Shown: positions 16,483 to 24,305 of the stretch, piece by piece
Position numbering within the stretch: the stretch's first letter is position 1
Layout of the letters: every line of letters starts with the position of its first letter
Assembly (NCBI GenBank): GCA_015655075.1
Contig: JAATFT010000051.1
Location: 1 to 64,000 of the forward strand
Length of the DNA: 64,000 bases
Reading direction: 5' to 3'
From: Clostridiales bacterium
GTDB lineage: Bacteria; Bacillota; Clostridia; Lachnospirales; Lachnospiraceae
Notes under the pieces: model-generated
What the model saw: only the letters and a program-made list of their open reading frames with translations
What the model was told of the DNA's origin: nothing
The model's database searches: none
Translations under genes and position numbers: made by a program

Positions 16483-17304
16483 ATGAAACTGATAAAAGAT
16501 AAAAAAATATTGTTTTTTATACTTTTATTTACATTTGCGTATTTTTTTGGCGGGGGAATTGCCATGTTGGTGAATGCTTATGAGAAAAGTACGCTGATAC
16601 CGGAAGTAGAAAACTGGGGCCTGGGATTTTCCACGGAAGGGCAGCCGCCTACGGCAAATGCAACAGCAGACGAATTAAAGAAATATGAAGCCTACTATAT
16701 CGGAGATACAAAGAAGAAGGTCATATATTTAACCTTTGATGCGGGATATGAAAACGGTTATACCTCTGCCATATTGGATGCATTAAAAAAACATAACGTG
16801 CACGCAACCTTTTTCCTGGTTGGCAATTTCATAACATCAAGTCCCGACCTGGTGAAACGGATGGCGGAGGAGGGACATAATGTGGGAAACCATACATATA
16901 ACCATCCGGATATGTCCAACATTTCTTCAATGGAAGCTTTCCGTAAGGAGCTGGAGGATTTAGAGAAAGTTTTTGAAAATATTGCGGGGCAGAAAATGAT
17001 AAAATATTATCGGCCGCCCCAGGGAAAATACAGCGAGAACAACCTGGAAATGGCGAAGGAGCTGGGATATAAAACCTTTTTTTGGAGCCTTGCATATGTA
17101 GATTGGTATAACGATAAGCAGCCTACGAAAGAGGAAGCATTTAAAAAGCTATTGGGAAGAATTCATCCGGGCGCAATCGTTCTTCTTCACTGTACGTCAA
17201 AGACAAATTCCGAAATACTGGATGAGCTGCTTACGAAGTGGGAGGAGATGGGATACACCTTTGGAACGCTGAATGATTTGGTAAAAGAAGCGCAAAACCA
17301 ATAG
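16483..17304 (+). CDS. pdaA: Delta-lactam-forming polysaccharide deacetylase (PdaA type)
   Basis: This encodes 273 residues from the ATG at 16483, whose GGAG site overlaps an upstream in-frame ATG at 16471. An N-terminal signal/anchor helix is followed by a carbohydrate esterase 4 domain. Motifs are LTFDAGYENGYT, VGNHTYNHPDM, YYRPPQGKYSE and HPGAIVLLH. The TFDAGYENG form is characteristic of PdaA, which deacetylates N-acetylmuramic acid so that muramic delta-lactam forms in the spore cortex. This supports a spore-forming host. It acts outside the membrane. No sporulation promoter could be assigned by eye. Confidence 0.88.
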   Translation: MKLIKDKKILFFILLFTFAYFFGGGIAMLVNAYEKSTLIPEVENWGLGFSTEGQPPTANATADELKKYEAYYIGDTKKKVIYLTFDAGYENGYTSAILDALKKHNVHATFFLVGNFITSSPDLVKRMAEEGHNVGNHTYNHPDMSNISSMEAFRKELEDLEKVFENIAGQKMIKYYRPPQGKYSENNLEMAKELGYKTFFWSLAYVDWYNDKQPTKEEAFKKLLGRIHPGAIVLLHCTSKTNSEILDELLTKWEEMGYTFGTLNDLVKEAQNQ

Positions 17305-17439
17305 TTAATAATATATGGTTGAAAGAGAGGACACTTCTCTGCGGGTTATGGCGGAACAAAACCTTTATCGACCGCCTTGCCGCCAGTGATCATGCCATGT
17401 ATGCCGTTGAAGAAATGGCCGCACTAAACATAAAACAGG

Positions 17440-18762
17440 TCATTTTTGATTTTCTCTGCGCCACGCTTCAATTTTTTCCATCCACTCCTTGACTTTGGCT
17501 TCGTTACCCTGGGTGGTGGGAAAATAATACTGCCGGTCGCGCAGGGAATCGGGAAGGCACTGCATGGCGGTGAGCTTGTCCTTTGTGTCATGGGCGTACA
17601 CATATCCTTCTCCGTAATGCAGCTCCTTCATGAGCTTGGTGGGTGCGTTGCGGATTTGCAGCGGTACCGGTTCGGCAAGCATTTCCAGAGCATCCTTTTT
17701 GGCACCTTCATAGGCCTTATAGAGTGCGTTGGATTTTGGAGCCAGTGCAAGATACGTAACTGCGTGGGTGAGATTGACGCTGCATTCCGGCATGCCGATA
17801 AAATGGCAGGCCTGATAAACAGCCACGGTGATTTCCAGGGCGTGGCTGTTAGCCATTCCCACATCCTCACTGGCAAAGCGGATCAGCCGTCTGGCAATAT
17901 AGAGGGGATCTTCTCCGGCTTCCAGCATCCTGGCCAGCCAATAAACGGAAGCGTTTACATCGCTGTTCCGCATGGATTTATGCAGAGCCGAGATAAGATT
18001 ATAGTGTTCCTCTCCGTTTTTATCGTACAGCAAGGACTTTTTGCTGATACATTGCTCAATAATCTCTTTTGTTACGGTGATTTTTCCCTTGTCCTGTTCC
18101 CCGTTTAAAATGACCATTTCCAGCGTGTTTAACGCAACACGGGCGTCTCCGTTGGCAAAGCCTGCAATCATTGACAGCATTTCCTCCGTTATTTCGATAT
18201 TGTGTCCAACGAATCCGCGTTCGTCGGTTAGGGCCTGCCGCAGTAATTGGATTAAATCGGAGACGGTCAGTGCCTGCAGTACAAAAACCTTGCAGCGTGA
18301 AAGCAACGCCGAGTTGATTTCAAAGGAAGGATTCTCAGTCGTAGCACCAATCAAAATAATGCTGCCCTTTTCCACAAAAGGTAAAAAGGCGTCCTGCTGC
18401 GCTTTATTAAAGCGATGGATTTCATCCACGAACAGTATGGTTTTTTCTCCCATCTGACGATTGCTTTCCGCTTTGACCATGACTTCCTTAATTTCTTTTA
18501 TTCCGCTTGTAACCGCACTGAAATCCACAAATGCGGCCTTGGTCTTTCCGGCAATGATTCTTGCCAGCGTTGTCTTGCCGACACCGGGAGGCCCCCAGAA
18601 GATCATGGAAGACACCTGATCCTGGTCAATCAGCTGCCGCAGGATTTTCCCCTTCCCCAGCAGGTGCTGCTGGCCCACATACTGGGATAAGTCGGCCGGA
18701 CGCATACGGCTGGCCAGGGGATTATTTTTATCACGGTCATCGAAAATAGATAACTGTTGCAA
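17440..18762 (-). CDS. rarA: Replication-associated recombination protein RarA (MgsA) AAA+ ATPase
   Basis: This encodes 440 residues if the TTG at 18762 is used, which has GGGCGGTGG just upstream; an ATG seven codons earlier lacks a site. Walker A is GPPGVGKTT, Walker B is LFVDEIHRFNKAQQDAFLP, sensor 1 is GATTENPSF, and the arginine finger region is ALLSRCKVF. The C-terminal tetramerisation domain (SALHKSMRNSDVNASVYWLARML...) is complete. RarA acts at stalled replication forks. It appears to be a single-gene unit. The 3' end abuts a short plus-strand stretch after pdaA. Confidence 0.95.
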   Translation of the reverse strand: MQQLSIFDDRDKNNPLASRMRPADLSQYVGQQHLLGKGKILRQLIDQDQVSSMIFWGPPGVGKTTLARIIAGKTKAAFVDFSAVTSGIKEIKEVMVKAESNRQMGEKTILFVDEIHRFNKAQQDAFLPFVEKGSIILIGATTENPSFEINSALLSRCKVFVLQALTVSDLIQLLRQALTDERGFVGHNIEITEEMLSMIAGFANGDARVALNTLEMVILNGEQDKGKITVTKEIIEQCISKKSLLYDKNGEEHYNLISALHKSMRNSDVNASVYWLARMLEAGEDPLYIARRLIRFASEDVGMANSHALEITVAVYQACHFIGMPECSVNLTHAVTYLALAPKSNALYKAYEGAKKDALEMLAEPVPLQIRNAPTKLMKELHYGEGYVYAHDTKDKLTAMQCLPDSLRDRQYYFPTTQGNEAKVKEWMEKIEAWRRENQK

Positions 18763-19037
18763 TATACCACCGCCCTTTATCATTTAATCCGTTCTGAATA
18801 TGCCGGACATTTTGATTCCTCGTTGCCTGAAAGCCAATCAGGATTTATCATTTATGGAGAGTTCCTCTCTGGTAATTCTTTAATTAAAAGTATATCATAT
18901 AATTTTTATAATGGGAATAATGTGGATCATTTTTCAGCGCCGAAAGGTAAATCTAACAAAAATACACGCTAACGTGGGATGGAACGGACTTATTTACTGG
19001 AATCAATTTAGCTGTATCCGTATATAAATGACGATTT

Positions 19038-20342
19038 TTAATTTGTTTTACATATTTTAAATTCTACCTGTGCCACAAACACATCATCATCTACTTTCAC
19101 GCTAAAATGTCCCCCACAGGCTTCGGTATAAGTTTTAGCAATTGCCAGTCCTAAGCCATTCCCGGTTGTTGTCCGTGCCTTATCTGCTCTTGTGAAACGC
19201 TCTATAATCTCATCCTCCGAAAAATTCATTTCATAATTAGCAACATTTTTAATTGTTAAAATAATATTATCGGCATTAATAATAGTTGTAATTACAATTC
19301 TTGAACCCGATAGAGAATATTTAATTGCATTTTCAATCAGATTCTGACACACACGATACATAGAAGCACTATCCGCTATAAAATCAGTAGCATTTTCTGT
19401 CAGGGAAAGCTTTATTATTTTATCATTGCTCTTTATTACATTATCCATATCCGCTATAATTTGCGTTACTAATCGATTCATGTTGATCGTTTCCATATGT
19501 AAATCCACATTTCCGCTTGCAGTTTTAGCCAAATCAAACAAGCTTTGAATCATTTCATTTAATTTCTCTGCCTTGTCTGCGATACCCATCACATAATCTT
19601 TCATAATTTCAGAGAGTTCTTCCTTCTTTATCAGATCAATATATCCAATCATTGATGTCAACGGCGTTTTTAAATCATGCGAAACATTAGTAATAAGCTC
19701 TATTTTCATCTTTTCGTCCCGCACTTTTTCTGCAATTGCCTGTGACGTGATACTGCCCAAATTCACAAGCGCTTCACCATAGTTAAAAAACGGTTCCTTC
19801 TGACTGAAAAGATTACAGAAATGCAGATTACCATCTGAGATTAATTCCAGCATCTTCTCCAACTTTCGAAGTTGTCGTTCTTTCGGACTATAATAAATTA
19901 TTATGTGATAACAAACGATAATTTCATAACAGGCCGGTATAACCAAATAAATAAACCATAAAATATAAGTAAGATTGTCATATGCAACAAGATCCTGCGC
20001 AAATGTATAGTATCCGTCTTTCTTGCAAAAATTTAATATAAACAAACTTAAAAGATAATAAGGAATAAGCGGAATCTGAAGTTTACAGATTCGCAGTCTT
20101 ACAATTTTATCATTTTCCAGTGTCTTATTCTGTTGCTGCATTCTGTTCCACATACTAAAAATCTTATTAATTCCAATAATAAGAATACCTATAAGACTTA
20201 TAAACATGGATACAAAGACTCCGGAATTATAATCATTATTAATAGTATTTTGAATTAATATCGTTAATGTTATAAAAAATACTATCCCACATATTACAAA
20301 AACTAATGTTTCAATTCTTGATCTTTTCAATTTTATATCCAA
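19038..20342 (-). CDS. Sensor histidine kinase (VanS-like)
   Basis: This encodes 434 residues. About four hydrophobic segments fill residues 1-165, with little extracellular sequence. HisKA has NVSHDLKTPLTSMIGYIDLI with the phospho-accepting His, and the ATPase domain has the N box LIENAIKYS, DKARTTTGNGLGLAIAKTY and a G box. The pattern resembles VanS-type kinases of clostridia. It overlaps the response regulator by 32 bases, so the pair is translationally coupled. No van resistance genes adjoin, so the signal and targets are unknown. Confidence 0.9.
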   Translation of the reverse strand: MDIKLKRSRIETLVFVICGIVFFITLTILIQNTINNDYNSGVFVSMFISLIGILIIGINKIFSMWNRMQQQNKTLENDKIVRLRICKLQIPLIPYYLLSLFILNFCKKDGYYTFAQDLVAYDNLTYILWFIYLVIPACYEIIVCYHIIIYYSPKERQLRKLEKMLELISDGNLHFCNLFSQKEPFFNYGEALVNLGSITSQAIAEKVRDEKMKIELITNVSHDLKTPLTSMIGYIDLIKKEELSEIMKDYVMGIADKAEKLNEMIQSLFDLAKTASGNVDLHMETINMNRLVTQIIADMDNVIKSNDKIIKLSLTENATDFIADSASMYRVCQNLIENAIKYSLSGSRIVITTIINADNIILTIKNVANYEMNFSEDEIIERFTRADKARTTTGNGLGLAIAKTYTEACGGHFSVKVDDDVFVAQVEFKICKTN

Positions 20343-21021
20343 TTCCCCACACCACCTTTAAATATTTTGGTTTTTTCGTGTTTACTTCTATTTTTTCTCT
20401 AATTCTCCTAATATGTACCATAACGGTATTTTCTACAGCAAAGCAATTTTTATCATCCCATACTTTTTCATATATCTCCTCTGCCGAGAATACTCTTCCT
20501 GCGTTTTTTATAAGCAGCTCTATAATATTGTATTCTTTAGCCGTAAGCCTTACCTCTGTCCCATTTACAATAACCGTTTTCGAAGATAAATCCAGCACCA
20601 AATCACCATTGACGATTTTATCCTTCGTATTTTGAGGTTTTCCTTCATTCCAGACTAGATAGCGCCGTAACTGAGCCTGTACTCTTGCCACCAATTCAGC
20701 TGTATTAAATGGTTTTGTAATATAATCATCCGCCCCCATAATCAGACCTGAAACCTTATCGCTTTCCTCTGTCTTTGCAGATAAAATTAATATTGGGATT
20801 TTCTTAAGTTCACGTATCTTCATCATTGCTACCAAACCATTCATCCTTGGCATCATAACATCAAGAAGGATTAAATCCACAGGATTATCCTTTATAATTT
20901 CCAGTGCTTCCATACCATCATAAGCCTTTATAACCTCATAGCCTTCAAATTCCAATAATTTTGATAATGTATAAATTATTTCTTTGTTATCATCTACTAC
21001 AAGTATTTTCTGCTTGTCCAT
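20311..21021 (-). CDS. OmpR-family response regulator (VanR-like)
   Basis: This encodes 236 residues. The receiver domain (about 5-118) has DD near residue 10, the phospho-acceptor Asp in LILLDVMMPRMNG, a Ser in ILSAKTEE and Lys in ITKPFN. The winged-helix DNA-binding domain (about 135-230) ends with VHIRRIREKIE and KVVWGIGYKIE. It is upstream of and overlaps its kinase gene. It probably regulates envelope genes, as VanR-like proteins often do, but targets are not apparent. Confidence 0.92.
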   Translation of the reverse strand: MDKQKILVVDDNKEIIYTLSKLLEFEGYEVIKAYDGMEALEIIKDNPVDLILLDVMMPRMNGLVAMMKIRELKKIPILILSAKTEESDKVSGLIMGADDYITKPFNTAELVARVQAQLRRYLVWNEGKPQNTKDKIVNGDLVLDLSSKTVIVNGTEVRLTAKEYNIIELLIKNAGRVFSAEEIYEKVWDDKNCFAVENTVMVHIRRIREKIEVNTKKPKYLKVVWGIGYKIEKIKN

Positions 21022-21445
21022 TATATTCTTTACGATATTCCTTTCATTGATTTAATCACCGGTGTAATTTTAGCCTAAGTATACTTCTTTCAAAGCTGGC
21101 TTTATTATACATAAAAATAATTTCATTAAAGTTGATATTATTCTTACAAATTTCTTAACTTATACTGTAACGATAAAAATTAAGCGATATCTTTTTTTCC
21201 CAATTCTGTTGTATCAAGTCCGGACAGGCATTCATTTATGGTTACATAGTGAGGCGGCGCTGCTTGGGATAAAAGAGATAACGGTTACGGAAGCCTCCGC
21301 TTCAAATCGAAGATTAAGGGTGGGCAGTTCACTATTTTCTGCATTTATGGTATAATAGCATGCTATAGAGGTATGCTACAGCTATAAAAACTATCTGACA
21401 GCCGTAAAAGTGTTTTTTATTTTATTGCTTTTTCAGATAAAGATT
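21022..21445. other. Intergenic region upstream of the two-component system
   Basis: About 420 bases without a credible gene. A TATAAT hexamer at about 21351 is followed by a short inverted repeat, TAGCAT and ATGCTA, around 21356-21378. It may be a plus-strand promoter reading into the MITE and then the Gfo/Idh gene. Confidence 0.35.
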
Positions 21446-21607
21446 AGAGCGTGTTTGAAAAATCATTGCACCGCTCTGACCGCCCCATTTTGCGGTATTC
21501 TGCGTCGCGATTTTGGGAGCGTAGCACCACTGCGCACCCAAAATTGCTCCTTGCCTCCCACAAATTGGAGCGTCCAGCCCGGCACAAGCATTTTTCAAAC
21601 ACGCTCT
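21446..21607. mobile_element. 162-bp MITE-like repeat, copy 2
   Basis: Complete copy with TA on both outer borders. It is inserted 43 bases upstream of the Gfo/Idh start. Open frames on both strands inside it are artefacts of its hairpin structure and recur in every copy. Confidence 0.85.
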
Positions 21608-21650
21608 AGGCAAAGAAAAAATTGATGAAAGAACAGGAAGGGATTAGAAG

Positions 21651-22616
21651 ATGAGATTTGCAATTATAGGAACCAGCCGAATCAGCGATACATTTATGGA
21701 CGCCGCAAGCCAGGTGCCGGAATTCGAACTTAAGGCGGTCTATTCCAGAAACAGAGAAAAGGGACAGGTATTTGCCGATAAATATGGCGCCGGGTTATTA
21801 TATACCTCCCTGGAGGAACTGGCGGACTCAAAAGAAGTGGATGCAGTCTACATTGCCAGCCCAAACAGCTGCCATGCTCCCCAGGCCATTCAGATGTTAA
21901 ATGGCGGCAAGCACGTACTGTGTGAAAAACCCATTGCCTCCGACTCCGAAGAATTGGCAAAAATGCTAGGAGCAGCAGGTCAGAACAAGGTAATTCTTCT
22001 GGAGGCAATGCGTTCCGTGTTTGATCCCGGTTTTGCCATGATAGAAAAGTTGCTGCCGCGGATAGGAACCGTGAGAAGGGTAGCCTTTACCTATTGTCAG
22101 TATTCATCCCGTTACGACCGGTTTAAGCAGGGAATTATAGAAAATGCATTTAATCCCCGGCTGTCAAACGCAGCACTGATGGATATCGGTGTTTACTGCG
22201 TCCATCCTATGGTGAAACTGTTCGGCTTGCCAAAATCCATACAGGCTCAGAGTATTTTTCTGCACAATGGCATGGAAGGCATGGGAACGGTTGTTGTCTT
22301 GTATGATTCCATGCTGGCGGAATTGCATTATTCAAAGATCACTCAGGGATATCTCCCCAGTCAGATACAGGGGGAGCAGGGAACCATGCTGATTTATGAT
22401 ATTCCGGATACGAAAGCGATAGAGCTTTGCTTCGGGGACGGACGGCGGGAACGGATAGAGATTGATAAGAAGAAAAATAATATGTATTATGAAATAGAAG
22501 AATTTATCCGCCTGGTAAAAAGGAAAGAGGCGACAAATCCTCATAATCAATTTTCCGTCTGGCAGATGAAAGTCCTGGATGAAATCCGCAGATGTGCGGG
22601 CATCCGATTTGAATGA
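21651..22616 (+). CDS. Gfo/Idh/MocA-family oxidoreductase
   Basis: This encodes 321 residues. The N-terminal dinucleotide-binding motif is degenerate (IIGTSRIS instead of GxGxxG), as in several members. The catalytic-lysine motif HVLCEKPIAS is present near residue 90, followed by the C-terminal alpha/beta sheet domain with DIGVYCVHP. The family oxidises or reduces sugars and inositols with NAD(P). Substrate is unknown. A MITE lies immediately upstream and a cluster of hairpins immediately downstream. Confidence 0.85.
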   Translation: MRFAIIGTSRISDTFMDAASQVPEFELKAVYSRNREKGQVFADKYGAGLLYTSLEELADSKEVDAVYIASPNSCHAPQAIQMLNGGKHVLCEKPIASDSEELAKMLGAAGQNKVILLEAMRSVFDPGFAMIEKLLPRIGTVRRVAFTYCQYSSRYDRFKQGIIENAFNPRLSNAALMDIGVYCVHPMVKLFGLPKSIQAQSIFLHNGMEGMGTVVVLYDSMLAELHYSKITQGYLPSQIQGEQGTMLIYDIPDTKAIELCFGDGRRERIEIDKKKNNMYYEIEEFIRLVKRKEATNPHNQFSVWQMKVLDEIRRCAGIRFE

Positions 22617-22620
22617 GATG

Positions 22621-22745
22621 TTATATTATAGAAACAAAAACCGTGTTTCTATAATCGGATGGACGGCGCGAAGGCGGCGCCTTTTATCAGAAGATAAAAA
22701 GCAATCTTCTGATAAGTTATATTATAGAAATTTTCTAATAATGGA
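22621..22745. ncRNA. Cluster of consecutive perfect hairpins
   Basis: Three stems follow in a row: 12-base arms at 22625-22636/22644-22655, a GC-rich stem GGCGC/GCGCC at 22665-22681, and 12-base arms at 22684-22695/22704-22715. A fourth imperfect stem repeats the first arm sequence near 22718-22740. It starts right after the Gfo/Idh stop. The first hairpin may serve as its terminator; the whole looks like a structured RNA or a small hairpin element. No known RNA family was recognised. Confidence 0.4.
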
Positions 22746-22815
22746 TAGGAATTTAAAATAAAAAATCTGCAAAATTATTATTGTAGAAAATTATTTATAA
22801 AAAATGAAAAATATA

Positions 22816-22867
22816 TTGACATTTTAACCTACAGTGCATAGTACAATATTATACTACGCACTGTAGG
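22816..22867. promoter_or_regulatory. Promoter with BlaI/MecI-type operator
   Basis: A perfect TTGACA at 22816-22821 is followed by a near-perfect inverted repeat: CCTACAGTGCATAGTA (22828-22843) and its complement with one mismatch (22852-22867). The TACA...TGTA form with 16-base arms resembles operators of the BlaI/MecI/CopY family. The gene just downstream begins like such a repressor, so this is an autoregulatory site. The regulator is now broken, leaving the operator without its local repressor. Confidence 0.6.
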
Positions 22868-22886
22868 TATTTTAAGGAGGATTTTC

Positions 22887-22949
22887 ATGAAGAAATATCA
22901 GCGAATGTCTGATGCAGAAAAGCAGATCATGATGGTAACTAAAAGATAG
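22887..22949 (+). pseudogene. Truncated BlaI/MecI-family repressor
   Basis: Behind a strong AAGGAGG site an ATG opens 20 codons ending in TAG. The peptide MKKYQRMSDAEKQIMMVT matches the opening helix of BlaI/MecI-type winged-helix repressors, which typically read (I/M)SxAExxIMxVIW. Everything after that helix is gone and replaced by AT-rich repeats and a MITE. A short real peptide cannot be excluded. Confidence 0.5.
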
Positions 22950-22968
22950 AAACGGCGTAAAAAAATAA

Positions 22969-23042
22969 AAAAATAACGTTATATATTGCCAAAAAATAAC
23001 GTATTGTATATAATAAAAATAACTTTATATAATAAGAATAAC
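22969..23042. repeat. Imperfect AT-rich direct repeats
   Basis: About three units of roughly 22 bases based on AAAAATAACGTTATATA recur between the BlaI fossil and MITE copy 3. They look like a small tandem expansion. Confidence 0.4.
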
Positions 23043-23043
23043 T

Positions 23044-23207
23044 AAGGAGTGTCTGAAAACTGCCTGCGCCGGGCTGGGCGTTCCACTTTGCGGGATAAGG
23101 AGCGATTTTGGGAGCGTAGTGGTTGGGGCTACGTTTCCAAAATTGCGATGCAGCATACCGCAAAGTGGGGCGCTCAGAACGGTACAATGATTTTTCAAAC
23201 ACGCTCT
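23044..23207. mobile_element. MITE-like repeat, copy 3
   Basis: A complete 164-bp copy with TA on both borders. Its right end is 13 bases from the lacI-type start codon, so any transcript of that gene from an upstream promoter includes the hairpin. The next bases AGGAGGTGAG form the ribosome binding site. Confidence 0.85.
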
Positions 23208-23220
23208 AGGAGGTGAGAAA

Positions 23221-24210
23221 ATGAAAAACGGGAAAATAAAGCTTTCCGATATAGCGGACGCACTGGGAATTTCAACTATTTCAGTCAGCCGGGCACTTTC
23301 CGGGCAGGAGGGTGTAAGCGATGAGTTGAGGGATAAAGTCCTTAAGAAGGCAGATGAGATGGGATATCTGAGGACAAAAAGCCCCGGACATATCAGGGTA
23401 CTGGTGCTTCATCAGAAGCCGTTCATCCAGGATAACAGTAACTTCAGCCATGTGATGCAGGGAATTGAAAAGGCATTGCAGGATGCCGGCTGTGAACATG
23501 ATATGGAATTTACGGATAAAACTGCCCAGGGTAAATTAAGCCTTCCCAATAAATTGCAAAAAGGACTCCTCTATGACGGACTGATTTTAGTCGGCGGCTT
23601 TGAAAATAGTTATATGGATTTTATAACCGGAAAAATAAGCAATTACGTATGCTTTACCGGTTATTCCCCTTCCAAGGATTGCGACGGTATCTGGTATAAT
23701 TTCAACAACAGCGCCTATAGGCAATGTGAATATCTGATTAAGAAAGGACACAAAAGAATCGGGTATGTGGGAAATAATCGGGGGTACGTAAGCAAGGAAA
23801 AAGTCCTGGGCATAGTTACCGCCCTGGAAGATAATAACCTTGCGGCCAGGGAGGAGTTCTTTGTCTATTCGGATGATTATGAGGAAAAAGTCTATAATCT
23901 GATTAAAACGAAAGGCGGCCCTACCGCTTTTATCTGCCAGTGGGATTATACGGCGATGAAATTAATCAAATATCTGCATGATAACGGAGTGAAAGTCCCG
24001 GAGAATATCTCCGTAATGGGGCATGGTAATACGGAAATGTCGGCACTTTGTATTCCGGCCCTTACAACCATGGAGCTGCATATTGAATATGCCTGTGAAT
24101 CCAGTGTTGCACTGCTGTTAAAAAGACTTAAAAGACCGGATAAACCAAAGGAGAATATTTTAATCAACTGCACCCTAATTGAGAGGGATTCCGTAGGCGC
24201 CGCCAAGTGA
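23221..24210 (+). CDS. LacI-family transcriptional regulator
   Basis: This encodes 329 residues. The N-terminal helix-turn-helix (IKLSDIADALGISTISVSRALSG, about 6-28) and hinge are typical, followed by a periplasmic-binding-like ligand domain with RIGYVGNN and VSVMGHG near the usual positions. It lies 96 bases upstream of four ABC exporter genes on the same strand and may control them. LacI regulators usually respond to sugars, so this pairing is unusual. A MITE has replaced its original upstream region. Confidence 0.88.
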   Translation: MKNGKIKLSDIADALGISTISVSRALSGQEGVSDELRDKVLKKADEMGYLRTKSPGHIRVLVLHQKPFIQDNSNFSHVMQGIEKALQDAGCEHDMEFTDKTAQGKLSLPNKLQKGLLYDGLILVGGFENSYMDFITGKISNYVCFTGYSPSKDCDGIWYNFNNSAYRQCEYLIKKGHKRIGYVGNNRGYVSKEKVLGIVTALEDNNLAAREEFFVYSDDYEEKVYNLIKTKGGPTAFICQWDYTAMKLIKYLHDNGVKVPENISVMGHGNTEMSALCIPALTTMELHIEYACESSVALLLKRLKRPDKPKENILINCTLIERDSVGAAK

Positions 24211-24218
24211 AAGAAATC

Positions 24219-24267
24219 GTTACTGTTCACAGAACTGCTGATTTTTTGCAGAGCTGTGAATAGTAAC
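24219..24267. promoter_or_regulatory. Long hairpin between lacI-type gene and ABC operon
   Basis: Twenty-base arms (24219-24238 and 24248-24267) pair with few mismatches around a loop containing TTTTTT. No T-run follows. It could be a terminator/attenuator or operator separating the regulator from the exporter genes. Confidence 0.5.
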
Positions 24268-24305
24268 AAGAAATCATAAACTGACAATAATGAAAGAGGA
24301 TTCAT

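Noticed and set aside
17305-17439. Short plus-strand frame after pdaA (NKTFIDRLAASDHAMYAVEE)
   Set aside because: It resembles coding sequence but continues into the antisense of rarA with no start or known family, so it is not listed as a gene.
18757-18972. 71-codon plus-strand frame upstream of rarA
   Set aside because: It starts inside the rarA gene on the opposite strand and has no RBS or recognisable motif.
19038-21021. Vancomycin-resistance cluster suggested by VanRS-like pair
   Set aside because: No vanH/A/X/Y/G-type ligase or peptidase genes adjoin, so only the regulators are van-like.
21410-21625. Open frames on both strands inside the MITE copies (also near 13204-13435, 22939-23202, 56839-57077)
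   Set aside because: The same frames recur in each repeat copy because the element is a long hairpin. They lack ribosome binding sites and are not genes.
22579-22761. 60-codon frame over the hairpin cluster
   Set aside because: It overlaps the Gfo/Idh end and the hairpins and has no ribosome binding site.
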